In this document: positions 17,947 to 27,522 of the stretch, piece after piece | Layout of the letters: each line of letters starts with the position of its first letter | How positions within the stretch are numbered: position 1 is the stretch's first letter | NCBI RefSeq assembly: GCF_001420605.1 | Contig: NZ_LJIZ01000012.1 | Span: 111,988 to 173,638 of the forward strand | Reading direction: 5' to 3' | Source of the DNA: Bacillus sp. FJAT-25509 | Lineage (GTDB): Bacteria; Bacillota; Bacilli; Bacillales; Bacillaceae_G | DNA length: 61,651 nucleotides | Position numbers and translations under genes: made by a program | The notes under the pieces: model-generated | The model's database searches: none | The model's input: only the letters and a program-made list of their open reading frames with translations | Told to the model about the DNA's origin: nothing

Positions 17947-19674
17947 TTTTCTAAATGGTCGATCTAGCTCAAAAAGCTTGCGATATCGGTCTTCAGTTTT
18001 GATAAGTTCATCGTGTGAGCCTTTCATTGCAATTTTACCTTTATCTAAGAAAAGAATATGATCAGCCATTTCTGCACCGATTAAATGGTGTGTGATCCAT
18101 AATACTGTTTTTCCTTCTAATACCTTAAAAATTGTTTGAAGTAGTTTTCGTTCTGTTATTGAATCTAATCCGACAGTTGGTTCATCTAAAATAACAATCG
18201 CTGTATTTTGAAGAAGTATTCTTGCTAAGGCTATTCTTTGTCGTTCTCCACCAGAGAATCTTACACCGGTTTCTTGCATAGGTGTATTGTATCCTTCTGG
18301 AAGTGAGGCTATATAATCATGCAGTTCAACCATCTTCGTTACTTCTATTACTTCTTCGTCACTTGCTTTTGGATTTCCTAAACGAATATTATTTATAACT
18401 GTAGTATCAAATAAATATGGCTTTTGATTAAGTACAGACACTACTTTCGAAATTTGGTCTCCTAAAGCTATACTTTCAATCTCATTTATTTTAACGTTTC
18501 CTCCAATAGGAGTTTCTACTCCTTCAATTAGCTTAAGAATGGTCGATTTTCCTGAACCACTCGGACCTAATAAAGCAGTTTTTTTGTTTTCCTCAATTGT
18601 AAAAGAAACATTCTTTAGAATAGTTTCGCTTTCAGAGTAATGAAAAGTTACATTTTCAAACTCGATTTTTCGATAATCTTCAATATTTCCTCCAATAATA
18701 GGTGATTCCTGATCACGACTCACTTCTTCAATCCCTTCTAAGCGATTGATTGAATCAGAGTATAAAGGGACACTTCCAAGAGAATTTGATAGTGGAATAA
18801 AAGCCTCAGTTAAAGGAAATAAAACTAAAACAAATGCAGCGATAAAAGTCTTAGGAATATCTCCAGCTAAACTTTCATTACCTGCCCAATAAAGCATCAT
18901 TAAAACTAAAATTGCTACAATAAATTGTGCAATTAAATCGCGTCTTCTTCTAAATCCTTTTTCCTTACTTTGGATGTTTCTTAACGATTCATCCATTTCT
19001 CTATATTGTTTTATAAAGCTATTTTGTTTACCACTAAACAGCCAATCACTTATACCCATAACTGCATCAGTTAAATTTTCATATAAATGACTCTTTTCAT
19101 TTTTTATTTGGTAAGTTCGCGCTTTTTCAACTAATAATGAAAAATACGGTAGAACACCTATTAAAACAAAGGAAATTACTGCTGTTAAGATTGCAAATGG
19201 AATAGAGAAGAAACCAAGAGCAACAACCGATATAAAATAAATAAACAATGCGGCAATTCCAGGAAAAATAGTTTTTAAATAAATATCCTGTAAATATTCA
19301 ATATCATTTGCTAATAACCCTAAAATATCCCCTGTTTTAAACTTTGAATTGATATTAAGTGCATACGGTTCAAGATTACTAAATAATCTTGTTCTCATTC
19401 TAGATAAGATTTTTAAAATTGTATTGTGTCCGACTAATCTTTCAACATATTTAGAGGCTGACCTTAAAATACCAAAAGTGCGTACAGCTACGATTGGAAC
19501 ATAAATCATTAAAATATTTTCAGGTCTAGTTGCTGCTTTAGAGATTAAATAGCCGGAAGTGTACATAAGAGAAGCCGCTGCAAAGATAGTCAGTGAACTT
19601 AAGAAAATCACAACTATAAATAAACGACGATTTTCTTTTATATATGGTAAAATCCATCCATTTTTATTTAACAT
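17944..19674 (-). CDS. cydC: Thiol reductant ABC exporter subunit CydC
   Basis: 576 residues with AAGGTAAAT upstream. The N-terminal half has about six membrane helices with the CydC-type segment GYLISKAATRPENILMIYVP. The C-terminal ABC ATPase has Walker A GPSGSGKST, signature FSGGERQRIALARIL, Walker B AIVILDEPT and the switch His in LWITHH. Together with CydD it forms a heterodimeric exporter of glutathione or cysteine-type reductants needed to assemble cytochrome bd. Last gene of cydABDC, 11 bp after cydD. Confidence 0.95.
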   Translation of the reverse strand: MLNKNGWILPYIKENRRLFIVVIFLSSLTIFAAASLMYTSGYLISKAATRPENILMIYVPIVAVRTFGILRSASKYVERLVGHNTILKILSRMRTRLFSNLEPYALNINSKFKTGDILGLLANDIEYLQDIYLKTIFPGIAALFIYFISVVALGFFSIPFAILTAVISFVLIGVLPYFSLLVEKARTYQIKNEKSHLYENLTDAVMGISDWLFSGKQNSFIKQYREMDESLRNIQSKEKGFRRRRDLIAQFIVAILVLMMLYWAGNESLAGDIPKTFIAAFVLVLFPLTEAFIPLSNSLGSVPLYSDSINRLEGIEEVSRDQESPIIGGNIEDYRKIEFENVTFHYSESETILKNVSFTIEENKKTALLGPSGSGKSTILKLIEGVETPIGGNVKINEIESIALGDQISKVVSVLNQKPYLFDTTVINNIRLGNPKASDEEVIEVTKMVELHDYIASLPEGYNTPMQETGVRFSGGERQRIALARILLQNTAIVILDEPTVGLDSITERKLLQTIFKVLEGKTVLWITHHLIGAEMADHILFLDKGKIAMKGSHDELIKTEDRYRKLFELDRPFRK

Positions 19675-19685
19675 ATATTTACCTT

Positions 19686-21389
19686 CTAACTATGAATTAA
19701 TCGATAATAATGACCTTTTTTCATTAATAGTTCTTCATGGGTACCAACTTCAATGATGCTACCTTCATTCATCACAATTATTTGATCCATTTCCTTCATC
19801 CAATGTAAGCGATGTGTAGCCAAAAACACTAATTTATTAGAAAATAACTGAAGCATTGTTTGTTTTAATTCAAACTCAGTTTCAATATCTAGATGACTAG
19901 TAGGTTCATCTAATAAAAGAATTGGTCGGTTTTCAAGATATGCTCTAGCAAGGGCAACGCGTTGGCTTTGCCCGCCACTTAAAGCTCTTCCACCTTCACC
20001 AATTTTTTCGTCTAATCCTTTTGGCAATTCTTCTATTAAAGAAGTTAACCCAGCTTGAACTGCTGCACTTTCAATTTCTTCTGTAGTAGCATTCGGTTTA
20101 TAAAAGCTTATATTATCGTTTAATGATTTTGAGAAAATATAAGGACTTTGTGGAATATAGATTAACTGTTTATGCCAATCTTGTATTTGAAGATGTGATA
20201 CCTCTTCACCAGAAATTTGAATAGTTCCATTTGCTGGCTCTAAAAATCCACCTATTAAATCAATAAGCGTTGATTTACCAGAACCACTTTCTCCAACAAT
20301 CCCAATTTTTTGAAACCCTGTTATATTCAAATTTATATTTGATAAAATCGTTTGGCCATCTTTTTCGGGTTTTACTGAAACATCTTTAAAATTAATTTTA
20401 CTTGCACGATTCCAATCTGAAAGAGGAGAAATTTCTTGATCTTTAAACTCCTGCTCATCTAAAATATCTTGCATTGTTTTTCCAGCTTCTTGACCATTTA
20501 ATGTAGCATGATAATCAGCTCCAACTTCACGAACTGGTAAGAAATATTCAGGAGCTAAAATTAAAATTGTTAGTGCTGGCCCTAATAAAATTACTCCGTC
20601 AATCAATCGAAGTCCTAAAAAGACTGCAACTGTAGCGATTGACAGCATTGTGAATAAATCTAGTGCAAATGATGATAAAAAAGCTACTTTTAATGTGCCC
20701 ATCGTTGCTTCTCTGTATCTTTCACTTACACTTTTTATCTTTTTAATATGTTTTCTACTTAAACCAAGAAATTTCAATGTTTCTAAACCACGTAATGAAT
20801 CAGTAAAATGGTTCGATAAAATACGGTAAACCTTCCATTGTTTGTTTGATTTCTTTTTAGCTGCCAAACCGAGTAGAATCATAAAAATAATAATGATTGG
20901 AAATGTTACGATTAGTATAATTGCAGAAACTTTATCAACAAAGAAAATATAGATTACGATTATTGGTGAGACAATTGCTAAGTTAATCATTTTCAATGGA
21001 ACGATTTCTAGGTAATTTCTTAGTTGTGTAGTTCCTTCCATAATAAGCGTTACGATATTACCGGTTCCTGATTTTCTTGCAAATCTAGGTCCAAGTTTAA
21101 AGATTTTCTCCAATACTTTCATTTTCATTTCGGTTGAAGCAATGTCCGCAAAATGCTCTGAACATTTTTGTTTGATCGTCGACATAATATATCGACAGAC
21201 AAAAGCACTGATGAAGAAAATAGTAGCGTATAAAATATCGCTACTATTTTTTCCATTGAACAATCTGACAATAGCTTGTGAAAGCATATATGCCTGAATA
21301 ATGATTGTCGTTACTTGTATAATTGTTAAAAAAGATAGGATTATTAATAAACGATTAATCCCTTTATATTTAATAAGATCTTTTCCCAT
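19686..21389 (-). CDS. cydD: Thiol reductant ABC exporter subunit CydD
   Basis: 567 residues. A six-helix membrane domain is followed by an ABC ATPase with Walker A GESGSGKST, signature LSGGQSQRVALARAY and Walker B PILLLDEPT. The long QXXXXE-rich N-terminal arrangement and LIKYKGINRLL start fit CydD. The ATG overlaps the cydB stop (TAATG), which indicates translational coupling. Partner of CydC in the exporter that supports cytochrome bd biogenesis. Confidence 0.95.
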   Translation of the reverse strand: MGKDLIKYKGINRLLIILSFLTIIQVTTIIIQAYMLSQAIVRLFNGKNSSDILYATIFFISAFVCRYIMSTIKQKCSEHFADIASTEMKMKVLEKIFKLGPRFARKSGTGNIVTLIMEGTTQLRNYLEIVPLKMINLAIVSPIIVIYIFFVDKVSAIILIVTFPIIIIFMILLGLAAKKKSNKQWKVYRILSNHFTDSLRGLETLKFLGLSRKHIKKIKSVSERYREATMGTLKVAFLSSFALDLFTMLSIATVAVFLGLRLIDGVILLGPALTILILAPEYFLPVREVGADYHATLNGQEAGKTMQDILDEQEFKDQEISPLSDWNRASKINFKDVSVKPEKDGQTILSNINLNITGFQKIGIVGESGSGKSTLIDLIGGFLEPANGTIQISGEEVSHLQIQDWHKQLIYIPQSPYIFSKSLNDNISFYKPNATTEEIESAAVQAGLTSLIEELPKGLDEKIGEGGRALSGGQSQRVALARAYLENRPILLLDEPTSHLDIETEFELKQTMLQLFSNKLVFLATHRLHWMKEMDQIIVMNEGSIIEVGTHEELLMKKGHYYRLIHS

Positions 21390-22402
21390 TAATAAGTCAA
21401 ATCCTTCTCATCCACTCTTTTTCTAAAAACATAATAACTCCAAATTTGGTAACCTAATACGAATGGTAATAATGTACATGCAACTATTGTCATTACTTTT
21501 AACGAATAAGGACCAGATGAAGCATTATAAACAGTTAAGTCATACGTATTTTTGATTGAACTAATCATGACTCTTGGGAACAGAGAAGTAAACAATGTCC
21601 CGACTGTTAGTACAATACCAAGGCCCGACATAGCAAACGACCAACCATCTCGCTTTTTAAGGATGAATATTGTAGCAAGAATATAAGATACTACGATTAA
21701 TAAAATAAGTGGAATTGTTATATGTGCTTTTACTTTAAACATATCCGTTTCAAAATATGCCATACCAGTAAAGGCGACTAAGAATAAGAACACTGGTATG
21801 ATTACCATACGTGCTAGAGAACGTGCACGGTTTCTTAATTCTCCAACCGTTTTTAATGTTAAAAACATTAATCCGTGTAAGAGACATAGTAATGTCACAG
21901 TTACACCGCCGACTACAGTAAATAAATTAACGTAATCAGTAAACCCTGCAGAAATATTCATATTTTGATCAATCGGCATCCCCTTAAGGATACTTGAGAA
22001 TAATACACCGAATAGAAATGGTGGTAATAAACTACCGAAGAAAATGACCCAATCCCAAGATTTTGACCATTTTGAACTTTCGACTTTCCCTCTAAATTCA
22101 AACGCAACTCCACGTCCGATTAATGCCATTAAAACAAATACAAACGGAATATAATATCCACTAAACATTGTTGCATACCAATTTGGGAATGCTGCAAAAA
22201 TTGCTCCACCTGCAGTTAATAGCCACACTTCATTTGCATCCCAAAACGGGCCAATTGTATTTATTAATATTCTTCGTTCAGTATCATTTTTGGCTAGTAG
22301 CTTTGTAGATATACCTACACCAAAATCGAAGCCTTCTAAAAAGAAGAACCCGATAAATAAAACTGCTACGAGTAAAAACCATAATTCATTTAACGCAATC
22401 AT
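21389..22402 (-). CDS. cydB: Cytochrome bd ubiquinol oxidase subunit II
   Basis: 337 residues, the usual CydB length, with about eight membrane helices. It starts LNELWFLLVAVLFIGFFFLEGFDFGVG, the strongly conserved CydB N-terminus, followed by GPFWDANEVWLLTAGGAIFAAFP. It pairs with CydA to form the bd-type quinol oxidase. The ATG overlaps the cydA stop by four bases (ATGA). Confidence 0.97.
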   Translation of the reverse strand: MIALNELWFLLVAVLFIGFFFLEGFDFGVGISTKLLAKNDTERRILINTIGPFWDANEVWLLTAGGAIFAAFPNWYATMFSGYYIPFVFVLMALIGRGVAFEFRGKVESSKWSKSWDWVIFFGSLLPPFLFGVLFSSILKGMPIDQNMNISAGFTDYVNLFTVVGGVTVTLLCLLHGLMFLTLKTVGELRNRARSLARMVIIPVFLFLVAFTGMAYFETDMFKVKAHITIPLILLIVVSYILATIFILKKRDGWSFAMSGLGIVLTVGTLFTSLFPRVMISSIKNTYDLTVYNASSGPYSLKVMTIVACTLLPFVLGYQIWSYYVFRKRVDEKDLTY

Positions 22403-23793
22403 ACGATTGTCGCCTCCCTTTCAAACGGATCGACCGTAGGAACTTTTTCAGTTTCAGCATGGTGTGTTCCTTTTTTAATTTCTTTCACAAACAAGTAAAC
22501 TAAAACAACTGCTAAAATTGCATACATTGTTGTAAAAGTTGTGATTGAAAAAATGAGTGATCCTTTTGAAACATTAGGTGATACAGATGCAGCAGTAGTC
22601 ATTAAACCGAATACAGTCCATGGTTGACGACCTATTTCCGTCATAACCCATCCAGCTGTATTTGCAATAAACGGTAAAGAAATTAGTAAAATTGATGCCT
22701 TTAAGAATAGATTTTTTGATTCTAATTTTTTACGATAGCTAAAATATAAACCTAGCATCGCCATTAAAATCATGACCATTCCTGCTCCAGCCATAATTCT
22801 AAAGCTCCAGAAAACTGTATTAACTGGTGGAATATAATTTCCAGGACCATATAATTTTTCATATTGTTTTTGTAAAGTATTCATACCAGGTACTTTACCT
22901 TCGAACTTCTCATAAGCTAAATAACTTAATAAATATGGTACTTCAACCTCATATTTATTTTCTTTCTTTTTCGAATCAATCAGACCAAAGACCATCCAGC
23001 TTGCTGGGTCACCGCTATCTTTCCATAGCCCTTCACTTGCAGCCATTTTCATCGGCTGTGTTTTCATTAAATGTTTCGCTTGAGAATGTCCACTAAATGC
23101 AACACCAATTCCTGCAATTAGAGCGAACACCATTGCAAGATTAAACGCCTTTTTAAAAAGTTCTGTTTCTTGTTTTTTTAAGATTTTATACGCACTTACA
23201 CCCGCAACAAATAACGCTCCAGTTGCTAATGCTCCAGCAATCGTGTGAGGAAACTCAACTTTAAGTTGTGGATTTGTAATGATTGCTAAGAAGTCGGTCA
23301 TTTCTGCACGACCATTTTTAATTGCAAAGCCTACTGGCTCCTGCATGAAAGAATTGGCTGCTAAAATCCAAAACGCAGACATTAAAGTTCCGAAAGCAAC
23401 TAGCCAAATACACATTAAATGAATTTTTTTATTAAGTCGTTCCCAACCAAATATCCAAATTCCTAAAAATGTAGACTCCATAAAAAATGCTAAAAGTGCT
23501 TCAATTGCAAGTGGCGCACCAAATACATCCCCTACAAAACGGGAATATTCAGACCAGTTCATACCAAATTGAAACTCTTGAATAATACCTGTAACAACAC
23601 CAACTGCAAAATTAATTAAAAATAAGTGCCCAAAGAATTTTGTTAACTTTTTATATTCCTCTTTATTTCGAAAAACATACAATGTTTCCATTATTGCTAC
23701 CATAAATACTAAACCGATTGAAAGTGGAACAAATAAAAAATGGAAAATTGTTGTGGAACCAAATTGTATTCTTGCAAGCTCTAATACACTCAC
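22399..23793 (-). CDS. cydA: Cytochrome bd ubiquinol oxidase subunit I
   Basis: 464 residues from a GTG start with ribosome site AAGGGGGATGT. Nine or so membrane helices. His18 in TTIFHFLFVP is the expected haem b ligand of the N-terminal helix, and conserved GRQPW (TEIGRQPWTVFG) and the short Q-loop region typical of Bacillus CydA are present. The oxidase reduces oxygen at high affinity using menaquinol and acts under low oxygen. First gene of cydABDC. The upstream region holds a Rex-like site and an 11-bp triple repeat, pointing to redox and two-component control. Confidence 0.97.
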   Translation of the reverse strand: MSVLELARIQFGSTTIFHFLFVPLSIGLVFMVAIMETLYVFRNKEEYKKLTKFFGHLFLINFAVGVVTGIIQEFQFGMNWSEYSRFVGDVFGAPLAIEALLAFFMESTFLGIWIFGWERLNKKIHLMCIWLVAFGTLMSAFWILAANSFMQEPVGFAIKNGRAEMTDFLAIITNPQLKVEFPHTIAGALATGALFVAGVSAYKILKKQETELFKKAFNLAMVFALIAGIGVAFSGHSQAKHLMKTQPMKMAASEGLWKDSGDPASWMVFGLIDSKKKENKYEVEVPYLLSYLAYEKFEGKVPGMNTLQKQYEKLYGPGNYIPPVNTVFWSFRIMAGAGMVMILMAMLGLYFSYRKKLESKNLFLKASILLISLPFIANTAGWVMTEIGRQPWTVFGLMTTAASVSPNVSKGSLIFSITTFTTMYAILAVVLVYLFVKEIKKGTHHAETEKVPTVDPFEREATIV

Positions 23794-23965
23794 AGTACAT
23801 CCCCCTTAGGATAAAAATCATTTCAAAAAAATTTTCATTATGCCCGAGCAAAACTTTGAACATTTTTTCACAAATAATTCATTAAGTAAATTTTAGAGAA
23901 CCACTCAATGGTACTCTTGTTACTTATAGTTTACTTTTTCAAAGGGGTTTTGATTTAATCTTATT

Positions 23966-23993
23966 TGTCTAAATCGTGTCTATAAATTGTCTA
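23966..23993 (-). promoter_or_regulatory. Three exact TAGACA repeats with 11-bp period upstream of cydA
   Basis: TGTCTA on the plus strand (TAGACA on the cydA strand) occurs at 23966, 23977 and 23988, exactly 11 bp apart. Tandem 11-bp repeats are a usual target of OmpR-family response regulators such as ResD or PhoP. The identity of the regulator is inference. Confidence 0.5.
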
Positions 23994-23995
23994 TT

Positions 23996-24013
23996 TTGTG
24001 ACATGATTCACAT
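23996..24013. promoter_or_regulatory. Candidate Rex (YdiH) operator
   Basis: TTGTGACATGATTCACAT matches the Rex consensus TTGTGAA-N4-TTCACAA at 12 of 14 defined positions. Rex represses cydABCD in B. subtilis at high NAD+/NADH. The site lies about 200 bp upstream of the cydA start, directly beside the TAGACA repeats. Confidence 0.65.
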
Positions 24014-24216
24014 TTACTGTTTAAGTTACTTTTTTTGATAAAATAGTCGCCACATTTTTATTCCTTATTACTTAGCTGATTAAATGAAAAAACATTATTG
24101 AAGCAATCCTATATTGGCTTTGCTTTGTTCCGGTTAAACTAAATAGTTATTCAAATTAAAAGGTATTTACAATCTGATTATTTTATTTAACGGTATTTAA
24201 GATTTCCAACAACGTG

Positions 24217-24251
24217 AAAAAGAGCCTTCTTTCAAGGAAGGCTCTTTTTTG
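24217..24251. terminator. Orphan intrinsic terminator
   Basis: AGAGCCTTC / GAAGGCTCT stem (24221-24229 with 24237-24245) with A-run before and T-run after, so it could act in both directions. No ORF ends nearby, so it may close a small RNA or a short leader transcript. Confidence 0.75.
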
Positions 24252-24555
24252 TATTAGATCAGAATACTAATGTTTTGAAAATGGAGTGTATCATGTCTGC
24301 AAACTTAATTACCAATTTTAATTATGAAGGTTAGCTTATTAAAGTAAAGAATCAAGTTATTTTTTCGTAATGCTTCCAAATTTATCTATTCATTTTATCG
24401 AAAAGTTAGTAAAAACAATTACCAAGCCACATCGTTTTATTTAAGAAATTACTCAATTCAATAATGAAACGATTGTTTGTATAGATAATTGTTAGACTTA
24501 AATTGTTCTTCTCGACAGGAGCACAACACAATAATCTTAATTGGGGGATTTACAA

Positions 24556-25593
24556 ATGAAAAAAACAATTACATTGACAGTTTTAATTGGATCTCTAATT
24601 TTTAATACACATACACATGCTGATACAAAACAATCTATTCAACAAAATCATTTATATAATAATACTTTATATCAATATTTTATCTTACCTAAACTATCAA
24701 TAGAGAATATATTTTCTAATAAATTACCTTCAAATAATTCCATACAACTTAGTGAATTTTATAAATCTAATATAGTAAGTAACCTTGGCCAAACTATTAA
24801 AAGTTTTAAAGAGGCGAGTAACAACAATAATCACCAACAAAATACAACAATAGAAATACCAAATATACCATTTAAACTTTCACAACTAATTACACCTAAT
24901 ATTCCACTAATACCTGTTCAACCAATAACGCCTAACGTTCCATCAAATCCTGTTCAGCCAATAAAACCAAACGTTCCATCAAATCCTGCTAAGCCAGTAA
25001 TACCAAATGTTCCATCAAAGCCTGCTAAGCCAGTAATACCAAATGTTCCATCAAAGCCTGCTAAGCCTGTAATACCAAATGTTCCATCAAAGCCTGCTCA
25101 ACCAGTAATACCAAATGTTCCATCAAAGCCTACTCAACCAGTAATACCAAATACTCCATCAAAACCAATAGATCCGGCACCTGAAAATCCATCTAAAATC
25201 GAAGTGCCTGCTTCTTTATCTGCATATGAATCAAAAGTTATAGAATTAACTAATATAGAGAGAACAAAAGCTGGTATAAAACCTTTTAAAGCTAATAATG
25301 AATTATCTAAAGTTTCTCGTATTAAGTCAAAAGACATGACTGATAAAAATTATTTTGATCATAACAGTCCAACTTACGGTTCACCATTTGATATGATGAA
25401 AAAGTTTGGAATTTCTTATAATCATGCAGCTGAAAATATTGCAAAAGGACAAAAAACTCCAGAAGAGGTAGTAAAAGCATGGATGAATAGTGCAGGACAC
25501 CGTGCAAATATTTTGAACGCTAAATTAGATCAAATTGGTGTAGGTTATGACTCACGTTCTAATGTATGGACACAAATGTTTATTTCTCAATAA
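24556..25593 (+). CDS. Secreted CAP-domain protein with Pro-rich repeat
   Basis: 345 residues from ATG 24556 (GGGGG ribosome site 9 bases before); the TTG at 24541 has none. A signal peptide (1-23) is followed by an Asn/Gln-rich stretch, eight 12-residue repeats of the type PNVPSKPAKPVI (about 114-209) and a C-terminal CAP/SCP domain (about 222-345). The CAP domain shows NYFDH, AAENIA and GHRANIL, i.e. the conserved His, Glu and His set. It resembles B. subtilis YkwD. Probably wall-spanning and exposed through the Pro-rich spacer. Function unknown. It faces an AtxA/Mga-like regulator gene tail-to-tail. Confidence 0.88.
   Translation: MKKTITLTVLIGSLIFNTHTHADTKQSIQQNHLYNNTLYQYFILPKLSIENIFSNKLPSNNSIQLSEFYKSNIVSNLGQTIKSFKEASNNNNHQQNTTIEIPNIPFKLSQLITPNIPLIPVQPITPNVPSNPVQPIKPNVPSNPAKPVIPNVPSKPAKPVIPNVPSKPAKPVIPNVPSKPAQPVIPNVPSKPTQPVIPNTPSKPIDPAPENPSKIEVPASLSAYESKVIELTNIERTKAGIKPFKANNELSKVSRIKSKDMTDKNYFDHNSPTYGSPFDMMKKFGISYNHAAENIAKGQKTPEEVVKAWMNSAGHRANILNAKLDQIGVGYDSRSNVWTQMFISQ
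24895..25182 (+). repeat. Eight in-frame 36-bp repeats encoding a Pro-rich spacer
   Basis: Units begin at 24895, 24931, 24967, 25003, 25039, 25075, 25111 and 25147, each encoding 12 residues. The central units are nearly identical in DNA and the end units diverge, as expected for repeats expanded by slippage or unequal crossing over. Confidence 0.95.
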
Positions 25594-25608
25594 ATTTAAT
25601 TATATAAA

Positions 25609-25642
25609 CAAAAGCACCATCGTTCTTGATGTTGCTTTTGTT
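25609..25642 (+). terminator. Hairpin terminator after the CAP gene
   Basis: CAAAAGCACCATC pairs with GATGTTGCTTTTG (one mismatch); the T tract is short. Confidence 0.6.
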
Positions 25643-25763
25643 CGTATATTCAAGTTAAAGAATACTAGCTATAGAAAGTTTTTTTATATATAAATTGATT
25701 ACCTCATTGTTTTACTTTTAATTGAATAGGTTATCTATTCCAAACAACTACTTGATAAAATAT

Positions 25764-25802
25764 TAAAAACTCTTGGTCTTATAATGACTAAGAGTTTTTT
25801 TC
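25764..25802. terminator. Bidirectional terminator between convergent genes
   Basis: AAAACTCTTGGTC and GACTAAGAGTTTT-type arms around ATAAT, followed by T7 on the plus strand and a T-rich stretch on the minus strand. Confidence 0.75.
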
Positions 25803-25810
25803 ATTAAGAA

Positions 25811-27283
25811 TTAATCTGGTAATATTTCGTGTAAATGTAGTCTTTTAGTAAAGTATTGATCAATAAACTTTCTAATTCCAGTTAATTCAGCTTCGGTTGG
25901 AAACGTAGATATTTTTAAAACTGGTAAATGTTCCTTCAAAAATTGACCTTTTAATGTTGATATCACTAAATCTAAATGATTGTGTCTCTTAATTACATCT
26001 ATATCTGATAAATCATAAATTTTTATATCAAGGTGTTTTCCAAAGTGATAATCAAGAAGTTCGTAAATATAATCCAATTCAATATAGGTTCGACAAATCA
26101 ATACAGTATTGATCTTCATACTATTTTTTTTGCGAATTAAAAAGGCATCTACTAATAAAAACAATTCTAAAATTTCTAGTTTTCCATATGACATAGTTTC
26201 ATTCTCAAGATGCTTTTTTACTAAATTACCAATTCCAATAAATAATGGATGTTCCTCGACGTAAGGTAAAAATGGAAGCGCAGTATTCATGCGAGTATCC
26301 GTATAAAACTGAGAATCATACTTTGTACGTTTAATTGTTGAAAAATATTTATAAAGAAAGTCATCATCCTGAGCTAAATCAAAGTGCAAATAATCAGATA
26401 ATCCATTTAAAAAATGTACACGAGGATCTTCTTTATTCTCTTTCATTTTAATACGTATTTTATAAAGCTCTTCAGTCATATTATTTGGCATAACTTCACT
26501 TAAAAGGCAGAGACAAAAGTATAAAATTTCTTGTGTTTGTTGTTCTCTAGATGGACACTTTTCCATAAAGGGAAACATTTTCTTTGCAATATCAAAATAC
26601 GCAGTATTTTTATATTTATCATATATATCTTTAGAAAAAGAAATATAACACTCCATAGAAATTCTTATATTAATAATTTCTAAAATAAAAGATAAACGTT
26701 GAATAGCTCCAAGATGAAGAGTAATCGAAAGATCAGTTGTATAATTTACAATTGCATCTCGAAAATTTTGGAGATCTATATTTTTTAGATCGTTTAGATA
26801 ATCTAGCCCCTTATATTCCAAGTATTGCATCATAAATCGACGTACCTTTTTCTCGTCACCACTTAATCTAAAAGGACTAGTATCAAGAGTAATACCAGCT
26901 TCTTCTACAACTTCTTTTATCTGATCCAACTGTCTATATACAGTTGATCTACTTATATGAAAAGCTGTCGAAATTTCATTAATCGTCACACCGTTATTAA
27001 GAATAATATACTCTAAGATTTGAAAATATGGATTCTCATTTTTCATATAAGCCCATATCCCCTCAAGGGTACCGTTCGGAGATTTAATTAAACGCGCTCC
27101 CTCTGTTTCACTTTTTTCAATGAACCACCCTTTAGGTAAAGCTGAATTTAAAAAAGTAATATCTCTCCAAATCGTACTTCGAGAATACCCTGTCTTCTCG
27201 GATAAATCTGCTAAACTACACCAATCATTTTTTTCAAAAAGAAAATAAATTAAACTTGCATGTCGTTCATCAAATCTGTTCAT
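25811..27283 (-). CDS. AtxA/Mga-like PRD-type transcriptional regulator
   Basis: 490 residues from ATG 27283 (AGGTGATATT just before); an in-frame ATG at 27334 lacks a ribosome site. Two winged helix-turn-helix domains occur (about 10-60: WCSLADLSEKTGYSRSTIWRDI, and about 85-135: VTINEISTAFHISRSTVYRQLDQI). Two PRD-like helical domains follow (about 155-380), then an EIIB-like alpha/beta domain (about 395-475: NTVLICRTYIELDYIYELL). This is the architecture of AtxA, AcpA and Mga, known as virulence or sporulation-phase regulators in which PTS phosphorylation tunes activity. No PTS genes are adjacent. The targets are unknown; the neighbouring CAP gene and hypothetical gene are candidates. Confidence 0.8.
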   Translation of the reverse strand: MNRFDERHASLIYFLFEKNDWCSLADLSEKTGYSRSTIWRDITFLNSALPKGWFIEKSETEGARLIKSPNGTLEGIWAYMKNENPYFQILEYIILNNGVTINEISTAFHISRSTVYRQLDQIKEVVEEAGITLDTSPFRLSGDEKKVRRFMMQYLEYKGLDYLNDLKNIDLQNFRDAIVNYTTDLSITLHLGAIQRLSFILEIINIRISMECYISFSKDIYDKYKNTAYFDIAKKMFPFMEKCPSREQQTQEILYFCLCLLSEVMPNNMTEELYKIRIKMKENKEDPRVHFLNGLSDYLHFDLAQDDDFLYKYFSTIKRTKYDSQFYTDTRMNTALPFLPYVEEHPLFIGIGNLVKKHLENETMSYGKLEILELFLLVDAFLIRKKNSMKINTVLICRTYIELDYIYELLDYHFGKHLDIKIYDLSDIDVIKRHNHLDLVISTLKGQFLKEHLPVLKISTFPTEAELTGIRKFIDQYFTKRLHLHEILPD

Positions 27284-27522
27284 AATATCACCTAACGTTC
27301 TTTTATAAATAAGTATTTTATTTAGCTTTTCCATTTCAATAAACTGTTATAACAAGTGGAGAATACTACTTAATCATCACAAAATTTAAGGAATTATTGC
27401 ATCAATCTTTCAGATACTCCCTTATTTTTTCCTCTGCACTTGATAGACTTATATATTTGGAACTTTTTAATTTTCTCATTTACCAGCGAATATTTTTTTA
27501 GTAAATTCCCCTTCATTTGTTC

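Larger units (their letters stand above)
23794..24555. other. Intergenic regulatory region between cydA and the CAP gene
   Basis: 760 bases without a convincing gene on either strand. It holds the TGTCTA triple repeat and the Rex-like site for cydA, an orphan terminator at 24217-24251, and the leader of the CAP gene. A second, weaker Rex-like half site (TTTGTGAA on the minus strand) is seen near 23865-23875. Confidence 0.6.

Noticed and set aside
23849-23877. Second Rex operator nearer to cydA
   Set aside because: Only one half site is good (TTTGTGAA on the minus strand); the other half fits poorly at the required 4-base spacing.
24895-25182. Regular 36-bp repeats resembling a CRISPR array
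   Set aside because: They are contiguous, without spacers, and in frame inside a gene, encoding a Pro-rich repeat.
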